From Bacteroidales bacterium (GTDB taxonomy: Bacteria; Bacteroidota; Bacteroidia; Bacteroidales; Dysgonomonadaceae), in the NCBI GenBank assembly GCA_012798745.1, contig JAAZMQ010000057.1, forward strand, positions 1 to 14,455: a stretch of 14,455 nucleotides of DNA. The letters are read 5' to 3'. The notes below the pieces were generated by a model. That model was given only the letters and a program-made list of their open reading frames with translations, was not told the DNA's origin and did no database searches. This document shows, piece after piece, positions 6,222 through 12,557 of this stretch (position 1 is its first letter; each line of letters starts with the position of its first letter). A program made the position numbers and the translations under genes.

Positions 6222-8474
6222 ATGACAGACAACTTAAATAATGTCACTCCCATAGAAAATTTTGACTGGGATACCTATGCCGAAGGAGGCGAAAGTTACA
6301 GCAAAGAAGACAAAGAAAAACTTATCGAGAGCTACACAAACACACTAAGCAAAATCAGTGATAAAGAAGTAGTAACCGGAATCGTAACTTCCATGGATAA
6401 ACGCGAAGTCATAATAAATATCGGCTACAAATCCGAAGGCGTTGTCCCAATGAGCGAATTCAGATATAATCCCGATCTGAAAGTAGGCGACGAAGTAGAA
6501 GTTTATATCGAAAGCCAGGAAGATAAAAGGGGACAACTGGTGCTTTCTCACAAAAAAGCACGCGCTTCACGTTCATGGGAGCGGGTAAATGAAGCATTCC
6601 GAAATAACGAAGTAATCAAAGGATACATCAAATGCCGTACAAAAGGCGGTATGATTGTAGACGTGTTCGGGATTGAAGCATTCTTGCCCGGTTCACAAAT
6701 CGATGTGAAACCTATTCACGACTACGACATGTTCGTGGATAAAACAATGGAATTCAAAGTTGTAAAGATCAATCCCGAATTCAAAAATGTGGTTGTATCT
6801 CACAAAATATTGATTGAAGAAGAACTCGAACAACAAAAGAAAGAAATTATTGCCAGCCTCGAAAAAGGTCAGGTGCTCGAGGGAACCGTCAAAAACATTA
6901 CCTCTTACGGAGTATTTATTGATCTTGGTGGCGTAGACGGTCTTGTCCATATTACCGACCTTTCTTGGGAACGTATTCAGCATCCCGATGAGGTTGTCAA
7001 ATTAAACGACAAGATTAATGTCGTTATTCTCGATTTCGATGACGAAAAGAAGCGTATTGCTCTTGGATTAAAACAATTAACACCACATCCTTGGGATGCG
7101 TTGGATCCCAATCTGAAAGTAGGCGATATTATAAAGGGAAAAGTAGTGGTAATTGCCGATTACGGAGCATTCGTGGAAATTGCTCCGGGAGTGGAAGGAC
7201 TGGTCCATGTATCGGAAATGAGCTGGACACAGCGTCTGCATACAGCTCATGACTTTCTAAATGTCGGCGATGAAATAGAAGCTGTGATTCTTTCCCTTGA
7301 CCGAGAAGAACGCAAAATGTCTCTCGGAATGAAACAATTAAAGCCCGATCCTTGGGAAACTATTGAAAAGAAATATCCTGTCGGGAGTACCCATACCGCT
7401 ACCGTTCGCAATTTCACCAACTTTGGAGCATTTGTGGAAATAGAAGAAGGTGTGGAAGGATTGGTGCATATCTCTGACCTTTCATGGACAAAGAAAATCA
7501 AGCACCCGAGCGAAGTTACCGAAATTGGAGCACCACTTGAAGTGCAAGTATTGGAAATTGACAAAGAAAATCGTCGTTTGAGTCTTGGACACAAACAACT
7601 CGAAGAAAATCCATGGGATGTATTCGAAACTATTTTCACCGAAGGTTCTGTACACGAAGGTACTGTTGTTGAACTGACAGATAAAGGTGCTATCGTCGCT
7701 CTTCCATATGGTGTCGAAGCATTTGCATCAGCTAAACATTTAGTAAAAGAAGACGGATCGCAAGCACAGGTGGACGAGAAATTACAATTCAAAGTAGTCG
7801 AATTCAATAAAGATGCAAAACGAATAGTTGTATCTCATACACGTGTATTCGAAGATGAACAAATTGAAAAAACCGAATCGAAACGCAAATCAAAACGTTC
7901 GAGCAAAAAAGATGATTCCGAAACAATTTCTACTCCTATAATCGAGAAAACAACATTCGGCGATATCGAAGAACTGGCTGCTTTAAAAGAAAAGCTCGAA
8001 AACCAAAAAGCTTCAGCTAAAAAAGGAACGCGGAAAAAAGCAAAAGCTAAAGATCAAAAAACCGAAGAAACAATAGAAGAGGAAAAGAAAGAGGTTTTGA
8101 AAACAGAAGAAATAGAAGTTTCAGAGGTTAAGGACAAAGAAAATGAAACAAAACAAACGGAAGCGGAAACGAAAGCAGAAGTTGAAGCGAAAACGGAAGC
8201 TGGAGAAACTGAGGCAACAACCGAGGTAAAAGAAAAATCAGATACTGAAACTACTGATGTTAAAGCCGGTACCGACGAGGTAAAAGAAGAGGTGAAAGTG
8301 AAAGAAGAAGAGGAAGTGAAAGAAGAAGAGGAAGTGAAAGAGGAAGCGAAGGAAACAAAAGCTGAAATATCAGTTGAAACCAAAGAAGACGCGCCTGTAA
8401 AAAAAGAAGAAAAAGAAGCACCTAAGCAAGAAGAAAAAGGAAAAGAGGAAGAAAAAAAGCAAGAGGAAAAATAA
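6222..8474 (+). CDS. rpsA: 30S ribosomal protein S1 with long charged C-terminal extension
   Basis: Binds mRNA on the small ribosomal subunit and helps load structured or SD-less messages. Six S1 (OB-fold) repeats are visible at about 48-113, 128-195, 215-286, 300-373, 387-460 and 474-541. Repeats 3-5 are the most canonical, each with a G-x-F-V/I core and GLVHISDLSW-like motif. Residues 541-597 match the usual Bacteroidales ending (TFGDIEELAALKEKLE). Beyond that, some 150 further residues (598-750) are almost only Glu, Lys, Thr, Ala and Val, with no aromatic residue, His, Cys or Met, and probably disordered. The relatives I recall end near 590-600 residues. The gene has its own promoter and a strong terminator, so it appears monocistronic. 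Confidence 0.96.
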   Translation: MTDNLNNVTPIENFDWDTYAEGGESYSKEDKEKLIESYTNTLSKISDKEVVTGIVTSMDKREVIINIGYKSEGVVPMSEFRYNPDLKVGDEVEVYIESQEDKRGQLVLSHKKARASRSWERVNEAFRNNEVIKGYIKCRTKGGMIVDVFGIEAFLPGSQIDVKPIHDYDMFVDKTMEFKVVKINPEFKNVVVSHKILIEEELEQQKKEIIASLEKGQVLEGTVKNITSYGVFIDLGGVDGLVHITDLSWERIQHPDEVVKLNDKINVVILDFDDEKKRIALGLKQLTPHPWDALDPNLKVGDIIKGKVVVIADYGAFVEIAPGVEGLVHVSEMSWTQRLHTAHDFLNVGDEIEAVILSLDREERKMSLGMKQLKPDPWETIEKKYPVGSTHTATVRNFTNFGAFVEIEEGVEGLVHISDLSWTKKIKHPSEVTEIGAPLEVQVLEIDKENRRLSLGHKQLEENPWDVFETIFTEGSVHEGTVVELTDKGAIVALPYGVEAFASAKHLVKEDGSQAQVDEKLQFKVVEFNKDAKRIVVSHTRVFEDEQIEKTESKRKSKRSSKKDDSETISTPIIEKTTFGDIEELAALKEKLENQKASAKKGTRKKAKAKDQKTEETIEEEKKEVLKTEEIEVSEVKDKENETKQTEAETKAEVEAKTEAGETEATTEVKEKSDTETTDVKAGTDEVKEEVKVKEEEEVKEEEEVKEEAKETKAEISVETKEDAPVKKEEKEAPKQEEKGKEEEKKQEEK
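8298..8351 (+). repeat. Short tandem repeat inside the rpsA tail
   Basis: The 18-base unit gtgaaagaagaagaggaa occurs twice without a mismatch (8298-8315, 8316-8333), followed by a third degenerate copy (8334-8351). It encodes VKEEEE-VKEEEE-VKEEAK. The unit is a multiple of three, so changes in copy number would stay in frame. Confidence 0.85.
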
Positions 8475-8560
8475 TTTGAAGTAAATCACCCTACACAAGC
8501 TGTATTAAGGTGGAAATTGAAAAGGTTAGCTTATAAGTAAACCTTTGTTGAAAAGATTGT

Positions 8561-8597
8561 TGAAAACTGCTCTCATTGAGGGCAGTTTTCATTTTCT
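8561..8597 (+). terminator. Intrinsic terminator of rpsA
   Basis: Arms 8561-8574 and 8578-8591 form a 14-bp stem (one G-U pair) around a three-base ATT loop, followed by TTTTCT. It lies 87 bases past the rpsA stop. The rest of the 238-base gap up to the next start holds only AT-rich sequence, a weak 7-bp repeat (8521-8546), and a promoter element near its end. Confidence 0.85.
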
Positions 8598-8686
8598 ATA
8601 AATACATTCACTTTTATTATCCACCATCCGCGTCCATTATCCATAAAATGCATTTAATTTGAACGGGTAAATTGAAAATTATCAGG

Positions 8687-8694
8687 TAAATTTG
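8687..8694 (+). promoter_or_regulatory. Possible -7 element for the radical SAM gene
   Basis: TAAATTTG fits TAnnTTTG exactly. The nearest TTTG upstream (8658-8661) is 25 bases away, longer than the usual 19-21. If used, transcription would start near 8701, after the TTG at 8692, which supports the ATG at 8713 as the true start. Confidence 0.4.
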
Positions 8695-8712
8695 TTTCAA
8701 CTTATTGAAAAG

Positions 8713-9651
8713 ATGAAAACATACAAGCCTTATCGTGATTTTTCCGAATTCTTATCCACGAGATTCCCTTTTAAAGTGCAAAAAATATCCATCAACGCCG
8801 GATTCACATGCCCCAATCGCGATGGCACCAAAGGCCGTGGTGGTTGCACTTACTGCAATAACCAAAGTTTTAGTCCGGCATATGGAAAACCGGAAAAAAG
8901 TATTACACAACAATTAAAAGAAGGTATCGCGTTTTTTTCACATAAATATCCCACAATGAAATATTTGGCGTATTTCCAATCGTTTACGAATACGTACGAT
9001 CAGCCGGAGTCACTCATTGCCAAATACGAAGAAGCCCTGTCTTACCCTGATATAGCAGGATTGGTTATCAGTACACGACCCGACTGTGTGTCTCTCGATT
9101 TACTCGATTATTTTAAAGAATTAAACAAAAACACATTCGTATTGATTGAATATGGGGTGGAATCTACAATCAATAAAACACTGGAAAGAGTAAATCGTCG
9201 GCATACTTTTGAAAAATCGTGCGAAACAATCCTTCAAACCGCGCAACGAAATATCCCGGTTGGAGCACATCTTATTTTGGGACTTCCAGGTGAAAATCAT
9301 GAAGATATGATGAATCATGCAGACAAAATTTCGCAACTTCCACTAACGACAATTAAGCTGCACCAATTGCAAATTATTCGGGGGACAGAAATGGCAAAAG
9401 AATTTAAAACTTTTCCGCAATCTTTTACCATTTACAAACTCGATGAATATATCGATTTATGTGTTGATTTTGTTGAACGACTAAACCCTGACTTTTACAT
9501 TGAACGATTTGCTTCTCAGTCGCCTAAAGAATTAGTTATTGCTCCCGATTGGAAATTGAAAAATTATGAGCTTACGCACAAAATTGTGAACCGATTCAAA
9601 GAAAGAGACTCTTGGCAAGGAAAACAATTTAAAAAGGAAGCAATTCATTAA
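8713..9651 (+). CDS. Radical SAM protein, YhcC/TIGR01212 family
   Basis: 312 residues from the ATG at 8713; an in-frame TTG at 8692 would add seven residues but would lie upstream of the likely transcription start. The N-terminal segment NAGFTCPNRDGTKGRGGCTY places three Cys residues at 33, 45 and 48 (C-x11-C-x2-C), the spacing of the YhcC-type 4Fe-4S cluster rather than the common C-x3-C-x2-C. Further family motifs are YLAYFQSFTNTY, STRPDC, EYGVES, HLILGLPGE (SAM-binding Gly-rich strand) and IKLHQLQIIRGTEM. Length matches E. coli YhcC. The cluster should generate a 5'-deoxyadenosyl radical in the cytoplasm. The substrate is not established as far as I know. It is alone on its strand between a terminator and convergent genes. 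Confidence 0.92.
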   Translation: MKTYKPYRDFSEFLSTRFPFKVQKISINAGFTCPNRDGTKGRGGCTYCNNQSFSPAYGKPEKSITQQLKEGIAFFSHKYPTMKYLAYFQSFTNTYDQPESLIAKYEEALSYPDIAGLVISTRPDCVSLDLLDYFKELNKNTFVLIEYGVESTINKTLERVNRRHTFEKSCETILQTAQRNIPVGAHLILGLPGENHEDMMNHADKISQLPLTTIKLHQLQIIRGTEMAKEFKTFPQSFTIYKLDEYIDLCVDFVERLNPDFYIERFASQSPKELVIAPDWKLKNYELTHKIVNRFKERDSWQGKQFKKEAIH

Positions 9652-9681
9652 AAACGAATCACTTCCTTCAAAAGCATTCAG

Positions 9682-9705
9682 AAAATAAACCGAATGATAA
9701 TTCGG
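9682..9705 (-). terminator. Probable terminator after the lipoprotein gene
   Basis: Perfect 6-bp stem ccgaat (9690-9695) and attcgg (9700-9705) with a GATA loop. On the minus strand the hairpin is followed by TTTATTTT (9682-9689) and begins five bases after the lipoprotein stop. It has no T-run on the plus strand, so it would serve only the minus-strand operon. Confidence 0.5.
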
Positions 9706-9709
9706 ATAA

Positions 9710-10450
9710 TCAATCGGTATAAATTATCATGTAATATGGTTGAGAACTTATGGTTGGCTCTGACTTCCCCTCTATGTAATAACGAAAACGAATAGGAACT
9801 TCTTTTGCCCTCATTCCTCCTGGTGTTTGCAACAGATTGCGTAAAGGATGTAAATTTACTGCGATAAGTTCATCTTTTATCGTTTCTGTTGTTTCTGTAG
9901 GCGTTCCGATTTTATTTAAACGTACATCGATCAATATTTCACTTGAAGTATCCGTCGTTTCCGAGGATTTATAAAATTCGACATTTGCCTCTTCCCCTTT
10001 TTTCTTCTTCCATTGATAAGAAAACAACCAAAAATCACCAAAATATTCATCACTACTGTAAAAAGGAGCTGAAAATCTATAAAAAGGCACCCCCGACCCT
10101 TGCGGAGCATCCGATAGGTGCAGCATCGCTGAAGGCACCGGTTCCGGATTAGCGGTAAGAACCACATTATAAACTTGGAAACCATCGCTGAGCTGTGTCA
10201 TACCATACTCTGAAATCCACGTATACGAAAGTAAATAACAACGCCCCTGCTCCAACATGTTTATCTCTTTAAAGGTAATGGGTAATGCAACATATCCCGA
10301 TGTGCTACGAGCATAAACATTTCCAAGATTATCCGAAGTAATATACGAAAATTGCTTCGAACCGGTAATATTTTGGTCTTCTGAATCCAAACATGAGTTT
10401 AACATGAAACCCATGAATACAATGCTACAAATTAATAAAATCTTTTTCAT
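9710..10450 (-). CDS. NigD-like lipoprotein
   Basis: 246 residues with a lipoprotein signal peptide: MKKILLICSIVFMGFMLNSC, lipobox LNSC, with Cys20 as the lipidated residue. The residues after Cys (LDSEDQ) are acidic, which in Bacteroidota can act as an export signal to the outer face of the outer membrane. The remainder is rich in beta-strand-like and aromatic segments and has no other Cys besides one at about 71. The layout (short lipoprotein of about 250 residues, SCLDxxD start, FRYYIEG and YYMIIYTD near the end) resembles NigD-like proteins, widespread in Bacteroidales and of unknown function. It is the third gene after the sigma factor and the anti-sigma-like gene, 21 bases past the latter. 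It may be part of the same sensory system or its target; that is inference. Confidence 0.75.
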   Translation of the reverse strand: MKKILLICSIVFMGFMLNSCLDSEDQNITGSKQFSYITSDNLGNVYARSTSGYVALPITFKEINMLEQGRCYLLSYTWISEYGMTQLSDGFQVYNVVLTANPEPVPSAMLHLSDAPQGSGVPFYRFSAPFYSSDEYFGDFWLFSYQWKKKKGEEANVEFYKSSETTDTSSEILIDVRLNKIGTPTETTETIKDELIAVNLHPLRNLLQTPGGMRAKEVPIRFRYYIEGKSEPTISSQPYYMIIYTD

Positions 10451-10471
10451 CTTTATTATCCTATTTAATAG

Positions 10472-11755
10472 TTAAAAATTAATTTTAAATCCTATATTCA
10501 TGTCCAATACAATTTTTTTATCGGAATAATATGTTTTATATTTATTATGTGTATCGAAATAATAGGCTCCTCCTATTTTCCCGTATATTCCCAAATTATC
10601 ATATATGGGATAAAATAATCCCAACCCGGTATTAATCGATACCTGGGGATTCTTTTGATGAATGCTTACCGATACTTTCTTTTCTGCTCCACTGTTCGTT
10701 TCCGGTTCCACAGTCTCATCATATTGATATTTCCCATAAAAATCTTTTTCAATCATCCCACCCATAGAAACATACATATTCAACTTATGGAAAGATAAAA
10801 GAGAATAATTCACATTTAACGGAATTCCCAAATAATGCAACTGCTGCGTTTCCTGATTTCTAAATTGATTAGCCGTATTTTTTGCTTTTGAATACAAGTA
10901 AGTGTACACGAGTCCGGTCTCCAAAGACATACGATCCGTAAAATATTTAGCTACTGTAATCCCCACGGATAAAGGCTGCTCGTGAACCATCTCCGAAATA
11001 TTGTCGGTCATATCCACCTGATAGGTATCGAATTCCATATTATTTATATTCCCTGTTATCAATTTTTTTCCGGGCTCATCATCAACCGCATAATTTTTTG
11101 ATGTGACACTTTTCAGTGTCATGGGAGAATTTGTTGTACGTCGCAAAGAAGTTAATCCTCCTCTTGCATTAAAAGCTAGTGCAATATTATCCTTTTTTTC
11201 CTTCTCTTTCAAATCTAAATACGTTTGACTGCTGTTTCGTTGGTTAACAAACTCTTCTATAAATCGATCTAATTCCTCATCTGCTATTGTTTCCGACTGC
11301 TCTTCCAAATTGGTACTTTCTTTTGCTGTACCCTTGTCAACGAATGGCAACTCTTCCGTTTCAGGACGAAACACTTCCTTTTCGACAAATACTTCCGTTT
11401 TTTTTAATTCCTTAAATTTATTTTTATCAACTGAAACCACCAATGGAGAATGCTCTATTTCAATTTTTTCAATGATAGGAGAAGAGAGTTCTTTTTCTTC
11501 AGTATCAGTATGAGTGATTTTTTCCGTTACTATCGGCATATCTTTATTAACCGGAAAATTCAGGTATATCAGCCCGCCTACTATCAAAACAACAATAGCT
11601 GCTGCAGCCACTGTCCATCGCCGTCGGACAACGCACTGCCGCATTGCTTTGTTGAGCGATTCCTCAAGCCGATCCCATTCATTATCCGGAACAGGTGCTT
11701 TGTAATCGTGCAACTTCAACCGAAATTGTTCTTTTATATCGTCTTTTTCATTCAT
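10472..11755 (-). CDS. Membrane-anchored anti-sigma-like protein with C-terminal beta-barrel domain
   Basis: 427 residues from the ATG at 11755. A GTG three codons upstream (11764) would overlap the sigma-factor stop by four bases and is an alternative start. Counting from the ATG: a cytoplasmic N-terminus (1-46) with FRLKLHDYKAPVPDNEWDRL, a segment typical of Bacteroidota anti-sigma-like proteins; basic VRRRW; one membrane helix (about 48-67); a charged linker (68-189); and about 237 residues resembling an outer-membrane beta barrel of the OMP_b-brl type, with alternating aromatic strands (SLETGLVYTYLYS, HYLGIPLNVNYSLL, LGIYGKIGGAYYF) and terminal MNIGFKINF ending in Phe. There is no cleavable signal peptide. 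Position directly after the sigma gene suggests it holds and releases that factor. The barrel may instead stay periplasmic. Confidence 0.8.
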   Translation of the reverse strand: MNEKDDIKEQFRLKLHDYKAPVPDNEWDRLEESLNKAMRQCVVRRRWTVAAAAIVVLIVGGLIYLNFPVNKDMPIVTEKITHTDTEEKELSSPIIEKIEIEHSPLVVSVDKNKFKELKKTEVFVEKEVFRPETEELPFVDKGTAKESTNLEEQSETIADEELDRFIEEFVNQRNSSQTYLDLKEKEKKDNIALAFNARGGLTSLRRTTNSPMTLKSVTSKNYAVDDEPGKKLITGNINNMEFDTYQVDMTDNISEMVHEQPLSVGITVAKYFTDRMSLETGLVYTYLYSKAKNTANQFRNQETQQLHYLGIPLNVNYSLLSFHKLNMYVSMGGMIEKDFYGKYQYDETVEPETNSGAEKKVSVSIHQKNPQVSINTGLGLFYPIYDNLGIYGKIGGAYYFDTHNKYKTYYSDKKIVLDMNIGFKINF

Positions 11756-11760
11756 CTTTT

Positions 11761-12315
11761 TCACCGTTTATTTTTCAGGATAGCATTAATTTTTTCCCGC
11801 AATATTGCCCTGGCTCGCGAATATTGTGAACGCGAAGTAGATTCTTTAATGCCAAGCATCTTACCTATTTCTTTATGAGACATATCTTCAAACACAAATA
11901 AATTAAATACTGTCCGATAACTTTTCGGAAGTTGCTGTACCATATAGAGAATCTCTTCTTGAGTAATATCTCCGATATCGTAAGAATCGTCATCCGAAAG
12001 GACAAAAAAATCCGATTCAATCTGTTCCATATCGATAGCCATCAGATTTCTCTTCCGTTCGAAGCGATAATTTTCAATCGCAAGATTCACAAAAATACGT
12101 CTCATCCATCCTTCAAAAGATCCCTTGCCCGAGTAGGAACTAATGCGCGTAAAAACCCGAAAAAATCCATCGTGCAACAAATCCCGTGCTGTTTCGTTAT
12201 TTTTACAATAACGCAAGCAAACGCCCATCATTTTAGGAGCATATATTTCATATAGCTTCTTCTGAGCATCACGGTCCTTTTTCTTACACGCTTCTATCAA
12301 CTGCGAATCATTCAT
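11761..12315 (-). CDS. ECF-type RNA polymerase sigma factor
   Basis: 184 residues, the usual size for group 4 sigma factors. Sigma region 2 covers about 23-91, with DLLHDGFFRVFTRISSY and FEGWMRRIFVNLAIENYR, the core-binding and -10-recognition helices. An acidic linker follows (97-118). Region 4 covers about 122-176, with the helix-turn-helix MSHKEIGKMLGIKESTSRSQ. There is no region 3 or extra C-terminal domain. The ATG at 12315 gives a standard N-terminus, MNDSQLIEACKKKD. The anti-sigma-like gene starts at the stop codon or five bases after it, implying translational coupling. Target promoters are unknown; autoregulation is common in this family. A perfect TAnnTTTG element lies upstream, compatible with basal transcription by the primary sigma factor. 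Confidence 0.95.
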   Translation of the reverse strand: MNDSQLIEACKKKDRDAQKKLYEIYAPKMMGVCLRYCKNNETARDLLHDGFFRVFTRISSYSGKGSFEGWMRRIFVNLAIENYRFERKRNLMAIDMEQIESDFFVLSDDDSYDIGDITQEEILYMVQQLPKSYRTVFNLFVFEDMSHKEIGKMLGIKESTSRSQYSRARAILREKINAILKNKR

Positions 12316-12382
12316 TCCTTATCGCATTCATATATATAGATGAAAAAAATCGAAAAACGCTGCACGAATTTCTTCCTTTTTA

Positions 12383-12390
12383 CAAAATTA
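12383..12390 (-). promoter_or_regulatory. Possible -7 element of the sigma-factor operon
   Basis: On the minus strand TAATTTTG matches TAnnTTTG exactly, 67 bases before the sigma-factor ATG. No TTTG stands 19-21 bases upstream, so the assignment is tentative. Confidence 0.4.
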
Positions 12391-12453
12391 TCATTTTTTA
12401 TTGGGAAAGAATCATTTTCTGTAAAATGAGAAGTAAAAAAAGCATGCTCTTAA

Positions 12454-12501
12454 AATCAAACAATAATTGATTCAAATATATGATTTTTAAATTGTTTGAT
12501 T
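12454..12501. repeat. Inverted repeat between the sigma operon and sppA
   Basis: Arm aatcaaacaat (12454-12464) and its exact complement attgtttgatt (12491-12501), 11 bp each, separated by 26 bases. The spacer also holds ttgatt (12467-12472), which pairs with the first six bases of the left arm. The right arm covers the TTG of the sppA promoter. It could be an operator for a dimeric regulator; there is no T-run or gene end to make it a terminator. Confidence 0.55.
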
Positions 12502-12522
12502 CTTATTTTTTTTTTACTTTTG
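12492..12522 (+). promoter_or_regulatory. Promoter of sppA-lpxK
   Basis: TTG (12492-12494), a 20-base spacer and TACTTTTG (12515-12522), an exact TAnnTTTG match with the same spacing as the rpsA promoter. The predicted start near 12529 lies after an in-frame ATG at 12480 and about 30 bases before the ATG at 12558. The divergent intergenic region (12316-12557) holds this promoter, the inverted repeat and the weak sigma-operon element. Confidence 0.65.
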
Positions 12523-12557
12523 TTCCGAGTAATTTATTCATATTAAAAATAATTTAT

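Noticed and set aside
7247..7807. 186-codon open frame on the minus strand inside rpsA
   Set aside because: It lies wholly opposite S1 repeats 4-6; its Ser/Thr/Cys-rich translation is the usual shadow of that codon pattern.
8054..8383. Ser/Phe/Val-rich minus-strand frame opposite the S1 tail
   Set aside because: It is the direct complement of the Glu/Lys purine-rich repeat and has no independent support.
8521..8546. Weak hairpin aaaggtt/aaccttt with an inner cttataag palindrome
   Set aside because: Only 7 bp with a 12-base loop and no T-run; the much stronger terminator lies 15 bases downstream.
11450..11878. 142-codon plus-strand frame across the junction of the anti-sigma-like and sigma-factor genes
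   Set aside because: Composition is Phe/Arg/Ser-rich with no domain, and both genes beneath it are clear on the other strand.
12441..12448. agcatgct palindrome upstream of sppA
   Set aside because: An isolated 8-base palindrome with no second copy nearby; expected by chance.
12480..12557. 26-residue N-terminal extension of SppA from an upstream ATG
   Set aside because: The best promoter has its -7 element at 12515-12522, after that ATG, and MKDFPKIVLG followed by a membrane helix is a normal SppA start.
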